Shown in pieces: positions 1 to 11,127 of a DNA stretch of 64,000 nt. A program made the position numbers and the translations under genes. The notes under the pieces are model-generated. The model worked only from the letters and a program-made list of their open reading frames with translations. It was not told the origin of the DNA and ran no database searches. The stretch's first letter is position 1, and each line of letters begins with the position of its first letter. The stretch is taken from assembly GCA_027257055.1 (NCBI GenBank), contig JAPVLO010000275.1, forward strand, positions 992,001-1,056,000, written 5' to 3'. Source of the DNA: Cephalopachus bancanus. Lineage: Eukaryota > Chordata > Mammalia > Primates > Tarsiidae.

Positions 1-120
1 TAATTTAGGCAAATAACACTTCTCTTTTCTCAGTAGAGAGCCCCCAGCTCAGCTGTTGACATGTTTTTGTCAAGTCTTTGCTAAGTCTGCATAGTTGTTA
101 GGTACACATGTTTTTAATTG

Positions 121-470
121 TTATGTATTATTGATTGATTCACCCTTTGTCATTATAAAATGCCCTTTTTTGCTTCTGGTAACAATTTTTCTCTTAAAGT
201 TTTTTGTCTAATATTAGAATAGTTACTCCAACTTTCTTTTGGTTAGTGTTTGCATGGTATATCATTTTCCATCTTTTTTACTGTCAAACTCTTTGTGTCT
301 ATGAACATAAAGTCTTTTGTAGACAACATATATTTGGATTATGTTTTTAAAATCCATTTTGCCAATTTTATATCTTTTAATTTATTTTCATTTAATGTAA
401 TTATAAGTGTAATTATAAGTGAGAAAGGGTTATATCTACCTTTATGCTGCTTGTTCTGTAGTATGACTTA
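121..470 (-). mobile_element. Old L1 (L1M-type) ORF2 fragment, antisense
   Basis: T-rich plus strand matching antisense L1 ORF2 endonuclease-region sequence (phrases such as CCCTTTGTCATTATAAAATG and CTCCAACTTTCTTTTG). Reading frames are destroyed. It probably belongs with the antisense L1 sequence that resumes after the LTR at 488-876. The subfamily is not resolved. Confidence 0.5.
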
Positions 471-487
471 TCTTTTTTTTTTTTGGT

Positions 488-876
488 ATGTTTCTATAAC
501 AGGAGACCCGAGACTGGGTAGTTTACAAAGAAAAGAGCTTTATTTAGCTCATGTTTCTGTAGGCTAGAAGTTCAATACTGGACAGCTACATCTGGTGACT
601 TCTAGTAAGGTCCTGGTGCTGCCTTAAAATATGACAGAGAAAGGGAAGGGGAACCAGGTGAGTGTGAAAAAGGCAAAACATGAGAAGCAACCTCACTTTA
701 CAACAACTCACTCTTGCAAGAGCTTATGTATTCCCTTGAGAACTAACCCAGTCTTGAGAGAAAGACATTAGTTCATCTTAACAACCTAACCACCTCTTAA
801 AGGCACAACTCCCAACACTGGCAATCAAATTTCAGCATGAGTTTTGGCAGGGACAAGCCACATCTAAATCATAGCA
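488..876 (+). mobile_element. MaLR-type solo LTR (MST/MLT1-like)
   Basis: Begins TGTTTCTATAAC and contains the MaLR signature GAGACTGGGTAGTTTACAAAGAAAAG. It ends with CACATCTAAATCATAGCA, like the MaLR LTR 3' terminus. It is about 390 bp, the usual size for these LTRs, with no internal region beside it, so it is a solo LTR. It interrupts antisense L1 sequence. No clear 5-bp target duplication is visible, which fits great age. Confidence 0.6.
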
Positions 877-884
877 CCTGTGTA

Positions 885-2400
885 GTTACCTTTACTAGTT
901 CTCTTTATTTCTATGTGGGTTTAAGTTATTAACTAGTTTGTGTTGTTGTTGTTTTCAGTTTGGACTTAAAGACATCACTTTTTCTTGTAGGGCAGGTTTT
1001 AAAGTTCTCAGTCTTTGTTTATCTGGTTTTTAAAACCTTAATTTCTTCTCTGTTTTTGAAGGATACTTTTGCTAGATATAGAAGCCTTACTTGTCAGGTT
1101 TTTTTTTTTCAGGACCTTGAATATGACATTACACTGCCTTTGTCCTGCAGGGCATGGTTTCTGATGAGAACCTAGCTGAGATCCCTTGCATGTGATAAAT
1201 CATTGCTCTTTTGCTTTCAAGATTCTCTCTTTGACTCTTGACAGTTTGATTACAATATGTCTAGCTGTGAATCTCTGAGTTTATCTTACTTGGAGTTCAT
1301 TAAACTTGGTTGTATAGATTCATGTCTTTCACCAGATTTGGGAAATTTGTTGTCATAATCTCTTCAAATATTCTTTCCACCCTTTTCACTCTCCTCTCAT
1401 TTTGATACTCTCATTATGTTCATTTTGGTCGACTTTATGATGTCCCACATATCTCCTAGGATCTGTTCATTTTTCTTCATTCTTTTTTTTCTGCTGTTCA
1501 GATAATCTCAATTGACCTATTTTTAAGTTAACTGATGATTCTTCTGCCTGCTCAAATCTCCTGTTTAACTACTGTTGAGAATTTTTTCAGTTATTGTCCT
1601 TCTCAACTCCGTAGTTTCTATTTGTTTCTTATAATTTTAATTTCTTTATTAATATTCTCAGGAGAGATATCATTCTCATATTTTTATTTAGTGTTTTAGA
1701 CACATTTTCTTTTAGTTTTAAAAATATATTTAAAATAGCTGATTTGAAGTTTTTGCCTATTAAGTCCACCATCTGGCTTCCCCAGGGATCATTTATATTG
1801 ATTTTTTTTTTTTTGGCCTGCATATGGGCCATGCTTTCTTGCATCTTTATATTTCTCATACTTTTTTGTTGGAAACTGGACATCTTCAGTAATATACTAT
1901 GGCACCTCTGGAAATCAAATTATTTCCATCCACCATAGTTGGTTGTTGATGGTGCTTGTTACAGTTGTTGTGTGTGTATTTGGTGACTCTTCTGAACTAA
2001 TTTTGCAAGGTCTGTATTATTTGTCATTTAGCTAGTTGAATAGACAGACATTTCCTTAAATAACTGGATTTAATACATATCTAGTCTTTGCTCTGGGGCT
2101 TCATGAGTCTATTGGGGTGTGCCCTTTACATTCTTCCAGGCAGTTACCATTTCTGCTTTACCCTTCATTCCTGTTTATGCTGAATCTCAAAGTCAGAGTT
2201 GAGAGCTTAAAGCCTTCTCAAGTCTTTCCTGGGCACATGCATAATTCTGTGCATACATGTGGCATTCTCTTGTTCCAGAAATATGTTGGAGACTTTCAAA
2301 AGCCCTATAGACATCATATGCTCCAGATATGTATGCATTATGTATTTATTTATTTATAGAATTTTCTGGTTAGTCTGTTATTCACTCCAGTTATTATCCA
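885..2400 (-). mobile_element. Old L1 (L1M-type) 5' ORF2/ORF1 region, antisense
   Basis: T-rich sequence with the character of antisense L1 between the endonuclease and ORF1 (for example TTTGCTAGATATAGAAGCC, a degenerate form of the motif before ORF1, and the CTTCAAATATTCTTTCCACCC region). Many stops in every frame. It continues the fragment at 121-470 across the inserted LTR. Confidence 0.5.
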
Positions 2401-2835
2401 CTGATTAGGCAGTTGCAAAGTGAAAACAGTTGTCTGTAAATGTATTTTTCAGTATTCTGAGCAAGTTAGTTCTGACAATTTCTCTGTTTTTTTTTCTTCC
2501 TTTTATGGAGTAACACATTTTCAGCTCTTGTCTTTGCCATTTTTGCTGATGTCATTCCCCCCAAAAAACTCTTTAATGGTCTTCAGATAGCAAGATATTT
2601 AAATCTATTGTATACAACGCTTGACAATCTAGAAAGATCATTAATCTTACTTTAGGGGGCATCAGATTTCCTTACTGTCTAAAATAGGAATCACTTGTTA
2701 TCCATGGGTATTATTTGAGAAGGGTAGAATACAGTTCTTAATCATCTTGAAGTGTTTTCCCATATAACTTATGTTAAATAGTTTTCTACTTTTTAGGTAA
2801 AATATTCCTGGGGTTAAAAAGATTCTCTTTGTTGA

Positions 2836-3160
2836 TACATGCAACATGGATGTATCCCAAAAGCAATAGGCTAAATAAAAGAAGCCAGACACAAAAGACT
2901 CTGTACTGTGTGATTCCATTTTTATGAAATTCTAGTGATGGAGTAAAGATCAGTGGTTTCCTGGGGCTGGGATGTGGGAAGAGAATAACTGCAGAGGAGC
3001 ACAAGGGAAGCTTTGGGGTGATGCAGTGTTCTATATTTTGATTTTATGATGCTTACACGGCTGCATGCATTTGTCAAGATTCACTGAGCTATGTACTTAA
3101 AAAGGTTGGATTTTCTTTTATGTAATTCATATTTCTATAAGGCTGATAAAAAGGTCCCAG
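2836..3160 (+). mobile_element. L1ME-type 3' end, sense strand
   Basis: Matches the well-known L1ME tail: ACTGTGTGATTCCATTTTTATGAAATTC, then GATCAGTGGTTTCCTGGGGCTGG, GGGGTGATGCAGTGTTCTATATTTTGATT and ACTTAAAAAGGTTGGATTTTCTTTTATGTAA. It lies in the 3' UTR/tail, ends near ATAAGGCTGATAAAAA, and encodes nothing intact. Confidence 0.65.
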
Positions 3161-3654
3161 TTTAAATAACGCATTAAATTTAATGACATAAAATATTATT
3201 TATTAGCCAAAAAAATAAGTTTTAACCCAGCAGGTGATGAGAAAAGTTATCTAACAGCCCATGTCAACGACTCTTCCACTTTGGAGTGGATCAGAAGCAC
3301 AGGGGACACTCATTCAGAATGATTGCCGGATTTCACTGCAGACCTTCTGACTCAGGGGATTGCTGGGTGGTGCTGAGGGCTTGGTGTCTGAGTCTTTAAC
3401 AGACAGAACTAACAAAAGTGACTGTGCTGGTATGAAGATGTGGAAGATACAAGTTAGGTGTGTTTACAATGTGGAAATGTCAGAGCACCTTGACTAGATT
3501 CAGTCTTTTTTTTTTCCTGCAGACTTCTGTTGGAGGAAGACAAATGCTAGTAGCCTTTAGAAATGCTAACAACTGGTCTGGATTTTTAATAGATTTTGGA
3601 AACTGCATTCTCAGAGTACTATGGTAAAAAGACATAACCCCAGCCTTTAGTAAG

Positions 3655-3905
3655 TGAATGGATAAATACACAGCAGTACATAAGACACAGGAGTATTACT
3701 CAGTGCTAAAAAGAAATGGGTTTTCTGGCCATGAAAAGATATGGAAGAGACAATACATATTACCGTGTGAAAGCAGTCAGTGTGAAAGGCTGCATACTGT
3801 GTAATTCCAAATATGTAACATTCTGGAAAAGGCAAAAGTATGGAGGCAGTAAAAAGATGGGTAAGAGAAAGCTCTCATAAAGGAACCCTTTTACCTCAAG
3901 AGTTG
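3655..3905 (+). mobile_element. L1ME-type 3' end, second fragment
   Basis: GAATGGATAAATACACAGCAG, GTATTACTCAGTGCTAAAAAG and TACTGTGTAATTCCAAATATG are recognisable L1M ORF2-end and 3' UTR motifs. The piece is shorter and more decayed than the one at 2.8-3.2 kb. Confidence 0.5.
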
Positions 3906-3954
3906 AATGGAAGGAAATCATAGCAGAGAGATCTTATCATTTCCATTTAACTTC

Positions 3955-4135
3955 TGTAATAATAACAAGCATGGTGTGAAACACACTATGTGCTGAGCTC
4001 TTTTCAGCTATTTGCTCCACTTAGTTCTCATGACACCCTAGTGAGGCAGCTCTGTTATTCCAGCAAAGGATGTGGCAGGTAAATAGTGGACAGTTTCCAG
4101 CCCAGGCAGTCTGGCTGTTAATCATTGTCTTAACG
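3955..4135 (-). repeat. MIR SINE, antisense
   Basis: Antisense MIR order: CTATGTGCTGAGCTCTTTTC, then CACTTAGTTCTCATGACACCCTAGTGAGGCAG, and CAGCCCAGGCAGTCTGGCTG at the tRNA-related end. Strongly diverged, as expected for this ancient mammalian SINE. Confidence 0.6.
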
Positions 4136-5820
4136 GAGACCCTTAAATGTAACCAAAAGCCTCTTTTCTTGGCTTACTCAGGCATAATTCAGTCTCCTTT
4201 GCAGCTCAGACTAAGACTTAACTGCAGCACAGCATCAGACTAAGGAAAATACATTTCGGTCCAGTGAATGCTTTTTTTTTTCAATAGAGGCTGCAAAATA
4301 GAGACTGTTTTTTTCCTTCCACATCTTTTTTTCTGAGAAAAGGGGGATTTTCATAGGTTTGCATTCACCCAGCAAATGTTTGGGTGGTTATTAGACTGCA
4401 GAGAGCATCCTGGCCCTGAGAAACCCAGGTGAATGGCACCAAGAGCCATGGTGCTCCTCCTATCCTGGACACTGGTCAGAATAGTTCCAGTCTTTTGGAG
4501 CTTGATTCATTGGAGCTGTCTGTGGAGTGGTAGTAATGGGTGTCTGGCAATTAGTCTTAGGTTTAGAGAAACCAGACTTGAATATGTAATTATAAATGAC
4601 TGATTCTTGTTATAGCCTCAATTTTATTGGAAACCTACAGACAACTGTTGAATAAAAATAACTTCAATAGCCTTTCTTTTGAGCTTAGATTCCATTATTT
4701 TTGTTTTTCTCAACTGCAGTGTTTAAGTAACATGCAAACGTCAAGAAATGGAAGTATATGATGAATGAACTTCAGCTTGGATTGGTGGGTTTTTTCTCTC
4801 TCTTCATTGCTATGCTGATCTTTTTTTCATCTAAGAAAGCTTAAAAATCTGATGCTGCATATATTAACTTCTTTTCAAAAGTGTCTTTGAATTTTTGTAC
4901 TAACAGAAATGTTTCCTGCTGTGCCCATCAGAAATTCAGTCCTAGTTGCACTACAGAGTCGTATGTTTGCCATATTCTGTGGAAAAAATTATGAATCATT
5001 TTAACCTTTAATATGAGTTATAGGAAGCCTGCAGGGCTTTCTTTCGAAGCCATGAATTGAGCTCAAATATAGCTTTAATATGCTATTAAAAATATAGATG
5101 AGTTAAAGGTTAATATATTTAATGTAAATGTATTTGGAGTCATTATTTATTCAGTGGAGTTATTATAAATCCACTTTGGGGGTTTCTTACAGTCAAGATC
5201 ATGACCTCTTTTTAGGAGAATGTATTTTGCTTGGTCACATTAAAGAAGAAGCCTTCTTCCTTTGGGTGCGGAAGAATAGAGGGAATTGGATGTACACATA
5301 TTTGTACAGGTTCTTAAAACAACGCAGAATTTTGCTCTGCTAACAAAGCTGCTTATCTAAAATCCCTATCTTGTTTATGAAAATAAACGAATATACTTCT
5401 CTTTAAATTTACTAACAGTATTAAAAGTCAACAGGGAAAGGTAGTCTAACCAGAAAACTGAGAGTGAAACAGACCAATTAAAGTATAACATAAGGAAACC
5501 ACTCAAGACCAAGTGAAATTAAAAATAGTCATTGATAAAATACTCATTTTTATTGAAACATGATAGTAATTTATATTTGCTTAAATCACTTGGAAGTGTA
5601 AACTCTTTTATTTTAGTCTGTCAGGCACACTTTAAATTAAACATATATTAAAACTAACTTTTTTGCAAGAGACAATGAGCTCGGATAGGAAGATTAAAAA
5701 CAAGGTTGACAAAGAAACCTAATAAGGTTTCTTTGAGCAATAAGGTAATTATGTACTCAAAATCATAAAGAATTAAATGCACTGTCTTCTTAAATTCATC
5801 TGGAAACAGTTGTAATAGAT
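4136..5820. other. Repeat-poor intergenic or intronic sequence, no gene seen
   Basis: About 1.7 kb without a recognisable repeat or gene. The longest frames (for example 5128-5343 on plus) have no family signature. A strongly AT-rich part spans 5350-5820. Confidence 0.4.
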
Positions 5821-7220
5821 GTTTTCCTGGTTGCCGCTCTGACCAGCTGTTGAGAGTCTTCTCAGAAGACGTTTATTCCTGTGACTCATTCTGGACAATG
5901 TTACTCTCTTCCCGTGAAGGTAGAGATTCAGTGGGTGATGGGGAACAGCAGTGAGGGCATGGGGCCGTCTTTGGGAGCTCAGGATGGGGTGTGCCTCTGG
6001 ATGGGGTCCCGGACTCTCTGTGAATCTGTCTATATACAGCTGGAATGGTTTGTTTGTAATCCATGTCCATTGGTTAATGTGCTATGAAGTGAGTTGTGTG
6101 TAGCTGGACCACAAGACCCCGATGCATTTCTTGGTTATGATAAACCACTTAGTACCCACAGTTGTGGGCATCAGCAGTGTTTGAGGATGTCTCCAAAAGA
6201 GAAGCTAACGGACACTTGGCCACATGTTTCCTGGTGTGCCTCAACATTTGACCCTTGTGTGTTTAGCCCTGGGCTGATTCTCCAGCATACCTGGTGAGGA
6301 GTTCCTTATTCTGTCTGTCCTGGATACATAAAGGACACTATCAGTCCACAGTGGTCCTCAGAATTGCCACATGATGGGGCTCGGAGCCTGTTGTGCTTCA
6401 GTAACTGGAATGTATTGTGCAAGGAACTGAACTGTGGGATGAGTTGGAAACAAAGAAGGATCAGGTATGTTCTTACCTTTAAGATGCTTACATTCTAGAT
6501 AAGGTCGTGATATGAGTTGGGAAAATAAAAATAGTAATAAAATATTAAAATAGTCGTATAAGATAATGGGAGGAATTAGCTGCAGGTTAGAACTTTAAAA
6601 TTGAGAAATGAATTATGTATATAATTTTTACTTAGAAAGATGAAACTGGTGCGAACTTGGCGATTTTTGTTCATTAGTCCTCAACAGTCTTTCAAGACAA
6701 GTATTCACTGGTGCAGGTGAAGGACATGTCCCTTTCAAAGAGGTTGTGTCATGAGCTCAGCAAATACAGGGCAATTGCTAAAGCTTGAGTGGAGAGGTCT
6801 GTGTTCGTCTGAGTTCAAAGGGCAAACTCTTTTGTGTGTCCACTAGGGTTGAAGTGGGGAGAGTGTGATTCAGACTGACTCTCGTGGTGAGAATGGGATT
6901 CGGTCTAAATGTCAGATGGGTGGACTTGAGGCTAGTGGACTCGAGAGTGGAATCCTTGCTGACCAGAAGGCCAAGGTAAACAGAAAGTAGGAAGCAGGAA
7001 ACGTACCAGGTGCAAGGGTCCAGGAGTAAATCAAACTGTAGGACATTTTGGCAGAAAGGGATAGCAGTGGTGGAGCCACTGTCTGGTTCTTGCATCCTCT
7101 CTCCAGCAGCAGAGTTGTCCTCAACCTGTGTTTGAGCACTTCCGGCATCAAGAAATGGGTGACTGCCCCAGACAGCCTGGCCTGTCCACGGAGGAGCTTC
7201 TAGGAAGTACTTCCTGGACA
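5821..7220. other. Unclassified sequence, no gene seen
   Basis: Mixed-composition DNA with several open frames on both strands (5873-6297 and 6778-7254). None has a domain, signal peptide or composition supporting translation. The 158-codon minus frame at 6778-7254 overlaps a second open minus frame and runs into the LTR, so I treat it as chance. Confidence 0.4.
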
Positions 7221-7984
7221 TGTTACCTGGAGAAAGGGGTGCTGCTGCCAGCATGAGATGGTCAGCGACAGGTTCTTGCGTTCATGTTTGGAATGAATTG
7301 GCAACAGAGACACAGAGAAGCGGGATAGGCAAGTAGCTTTATTAAGCAAAGAGGAACACACTCTCAGAGGAGAGTGGACAGAAACAGCAGATGAACAACA
7401 GAAGCTGCTGCTTCTGCACCCAGCTATTGTTGAGCTACAACTTTTATTCTTAGGGGTACTGAGGAGTGGGTTTGGGGGTGGGCTTTTCCTAAAAATAAGT
7501 AGTCCTAGGGCTGGCTTTCTGTTACTCCTCCCTCACATTGGGAAGGGGAGTTTCGGGTCTCATAGGGTCATACCAGTACTTCCATGGCTTCAGGTGGATG
7601 ATGGGAGTGGGAGGCTCCCCCAGGGTAATTTTATGTTAGTAGTATTACAGTGAAGGTTTCTGGTTATCTCAGGTCCACCAGGGCTATTGATGCGCATGCT
7701 TGGGGGCTAGTTCCTGCCTTGGTGATTGGCTCTCCCCTGCAAGTACCCTGGATAGACGGATTACAGTGCTGTGGGCGTGTCTGGTAAGACTCTGATGGTT
7801 AGGTAGGTGTAGGTGTGAAGTTTCCCATAGCTGTGCTTCTTGCTTGTAAGCCTGGTTTTGTAACAGCTGCCGCAGGCATCAGTGAGCTTGGAACTTTCCC
7901 ATAGCCCTGAAGTTCTTTCCAAACCTAACCTGCCTACTTTATCAAACATACTCCAGTTCTCAGTCCCTGACCCAAGGGGTAACA
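7221..7984 (-). mobile_element. Solo LTR of an endogenous retrovirus (ERV1-like), minus strand
   Basis: A 764-bp candidate LTR with matching inverted ends: TGTTACC at the left (7221) and GGTAACA at the right (7984). On the minus strand it carries an AATAAA poly(A) signal (plus-strand TTTATT near 7338-7345) followed by a C/T-rich U5-like tail, typical of gammaretrovirus-like LTRs. No gag/pol/env sequence is beside it. The target duplication is unclear: GGAC lies on both sides but one base out of register. The family is not recognised. Confidence 0.5.
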
Positions 7985-9390
7985 GGGACTCTGCCCCTAC
8001 ACTGAATAATCACACAGTGTCTATGATCTGGAAGTGAGAAAGAGCCAGCTGTTAGGGAGAGAGGATTCACTGTCCCCTGGTCCAAGTGGTGTAAACAGGA
8101 TGCTCTGGTTAGCCACATAGTTGCCCGGGGTGGAGCTGTGCTGGGTGACCCCTAAACTGAGAGCGGGAGGTGCAGTGACCAGGCACATACTTGATATGTG
8201 TTTTGCTATGTTAGCAACTTAATTCGCTTATTAATGCTGAATCATAGCCTTTTGTTTGTTCAGGGGTCACAACTGCAGTTCACAGGAAATGAATGATCCC
8301 TGTTCTGTCTATTCCTGACAAGAATTGTCTGGTGTCCACCTTGGAAATTCCTGCCTCCTCTAAAATGCCTCCCTTTCCTAATGGACTTACTTTGCCCAGG
8401 GTCTTCATGGTCTCCTAATAGAAAAAAGTCATTAAGAAAAAAATCTAATATGCTGAGGTAGCTGTAATATAAGAAATGTAATAAATGAAGTGTCACTAGA
8501 TTCAAAATGCGTATTCTTTCAGAAAGAAGGCAATTACTGTTATAAAGATATAGCATTAGAAAAATTATTACGGCTGTGAAGTATGTGATATGTCTGTCTG
8601 TGGCACCGTTAATTTAAAAAGTATTACCAAGCATACAAATCATAAGAATAAAATGCTGAACCATACTAATTGAAAGTGAATTTAATATGCAATTCTGAGG
8701 AACTGTCTCTACTTATCCAGCTTTTGAAAAATTCTACCTTATAGGCTATTAGTTATCAGATTCTTTTCAAACATTCAACCTCTTTTAATAAAAAATAGTA
8801 TTCATAGACCTTATCTTTGATCCCTGAATAATTTTATGCTATACAATAAGTAGTGATGATATTGAAACATTCATATTTTACCCTGAGTTTTACATATATT
8901 GAATCAGAATACTGTGGATCCAAGTTTTTTTGAAATCAAAATAAAAAAATTCTGCTTAGGAATGAAAAGAAGACTCAAACATTTGAAATTTGTTTTGCTC
9001 TTCAGTTTGCATGTTTCAACAATTGATAGAAAGATTGAGGTTGAATTAAAATAACACTGTGTAGGCAGTATTATCTCATGACTAGTAGAAGTTTTAAAAA
9101 TCAGTTGCACTGATGATTTGTAGTGACTTTTACTAGAAGACAGTATTCTGTTCTTATATATGTGGTATCCTCACCAAGATACAAGTCTTTATGGTTACTT
9201 TTTTCTACTCTGTAATAGATATATGCTTTAGAAAATCTGAAAATGCTAAGAAATAACATAGAAAACACCCCTTGAGGTTCTGCCCCTACCCACAGCCACT
9301 ATTAGCTCTTGTTAAGTCTTTTTCTACAAACAGCTTTTTTCTACATGATTCATGTTAACATCTCCCACTGTCTCTTTTTCTGTCAGTCTC
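7985..9390. other. Unclassified AT-rich sequence, no gene seen
   Basis: No recognisable gene. The region becomes increasingly AT-rich from 8200. Short frames at 8260-8556 and 8904-9110 (minus) are low-complexity and show no family features. Confidence 0.4.
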
Positions 9391-9396
9391 TTTTTT

Positions 9397-9588
9397 TTTT
9401 TTTGAGTTGGAGTCTCACTCTGTCGCCCAGACTGGAGTGCAGTGTCCGCTCCCGGCCACCGCAGCCTCAACCTGCTGGGCTCTGGCGATCCTTCCACCTC
9501 AGCCTTCCAAATAGCTGGAACTACAGGTGTGCGCTACCACACCCAGCTAGTTTTTGATTTATTGTAGAGATGAGGTCTCGCCTGCCCA
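9397..9588 (-). mobile_element. Alu, 5' truncated, antisense
   Basis: Poly-T at the left, then GAGTTGGAGTCTCACTCTG, the right monomer, the linker (TTTTTGATTTATTGTAGAG) and only the start of the left monomer, where it is cut off at GAGGTCTCGCCTG. Flanked by CAGTCTCTTTTTT (9384-9396) and CAGTCTCTTATTTT (9589-9602), a target-site duplication showing L1-type insertion. Confidence 0.85.
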
Positions 9589-9602
9589 CAGTCTCTTATT
9601 TT

Positions 9603-10099
9603 TATCACTTTTTGCTCTCTTTGGATGTTTGTTAGTATATCAGTGTTTATTATTTTTGGATTACGTCTTTTGGTAATATAAGGTAGTCTTATCCCAATTT
9701 AATGTTTTATTGTCTAGGATTTGGCTTTGTCTAAAATTAGTGTATCACATTCACTTTCCTTTTGTTCAAATTTGGCTGATATCTTTGCCTATCAGTTTTA
9801 CTTGAATTTTTCTCTCACATTTTCTCTCGTGTACAAATACATGCTTTGATTATACAAATCAAATTGCTTAAAATAGGGGAATGAGTTATTGTGAAATCTC
9901 TAACTTATTTGTGTATTGTTCAATCACTATTTTTATCTTTCAGTTTTTACACATTTCATTGACAGATCTGTTTTTTTCCCATAAATACCAGATTTAGAGT
10001 GCTTTACTTTATGCAAATATTTATATGATAGGCAGCTAGTTTTTTTATCCAAGTAGCAGTTACTTTAAAAATGTTTTATCTTTTCAGTTTTAAATTATG
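9603..10099 (-). mobile_element. Possible old L1 fragment, antisense
   Basis: T-rich, with phrases resembling antisense L1M endonuclease-side sequence (for example GGATTTGGCTTTGTCTAAAATTAG). Too decayed to place. It could instead be AT-rich unique DNA. Confidence 0.3.
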
Positions 10100-10826
10100 A
10101 AATATTTGTTATTTTATTTGTTTAGTGTTTTTATTTTAGATTCAGGGGTACACATGCATATTTGTTACATGGACATTTGTGTAGTGGTGGGAATTGGGTC
10201 TCAGGTGGCCCATTCCTCAAATAGTAAATATTGTGTCCTGTAGGTTTCTAAACCCTTCTCCCTTATTGGTGTCCCCAGTGTCTATTGTTTCCATCTTTTT
10301 TATCATTTAGCTCCCATGTGAGCTTGAGAACATATGGCGTTTGGTTTTCTAATTCTGAGTCAGTTTACTTAGGATAATGATCTTTAGTTCTATCCATGTT
10401 GCTGCAAAAGGACATGATTTCATTCTTTTTATGGCTGCATAGTATTCCATGGTGTTTATATACCACGTTTTCATTATCCACTGATAGGTTGATGGGCCTT
10501 TAGGCTGATTCCACATCTTTGCAGTTATGAATTGTGCTGTGATGAACATGCGGGTACAGGTGTCTTTTTTATATGTAGACCTCTGTCCCTTAGGGTAGAT
10601 AGCTAGTAGTGGGATTCTGGATCAAATGGCAGATCTACTGTGGTTCTCTGACTCATCTCCATACTGTTTTCCACGGAGGTTGTACTAATTTACACTCCTA
10701 CCAACAGTGTATAAGTGCTCCCTTTTTTCTGCATCCAGGTCAGCACCTATTGTTTTTTGATTTTTAAATAATAGCCATTCTGACTGGTGTAAGGTGATAT
10801 CTCATTGTGGCTTTAATTTGCATTTC

Positions 10827-11127
10827 TGGCCAGGTGTGATGGCTCAAGTCTGTAATCCCAGCACTTTGGGGGGCCGAGGCAAGAGGATTGCCTGAGCTCA
10901 GGGGTTCAAGACCAACTTGGGCAATTTGGTGAGACCTTGTCTCTACAATAAATCAAAAAATTAGCTGGGTATGGTAGTGTGTGCCTGTAGTTCCAGCTAC
11001 TTGGAAGGCTGAGACAGAAGGGTTACCTGAGCCCAGCAGGTCGAGGCTGAGGTGGCTGTGAGCGTGCCACTGCACTCCAGCCTGGGTGATAGAGGGAGAC
11101 TCCAACTCAAAAAATAAATAAATAAAA
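10827..11127 (+). mobile_element. Alu (intermediate type), sense
   Basis: Full dimer starting GGCCAGGTGTGATGGCTCA, with linker CTACAATAAATCAAAAAATTAGC and an (AAAT)n tail. Target duplication TAATTTGCATTTC is exact at 10814-10826 and 11128-11140, so it inserted into the ORF2 3' portion of the 10.1-20.5 kb L1. Confidence 0.92.

Noticed and set aside
6778..7254. A 158-codon minus-strand frame
   Set aside because: It runs into an LTR and overlaps another open minus frame (6912-7151); no recognisable protein features.
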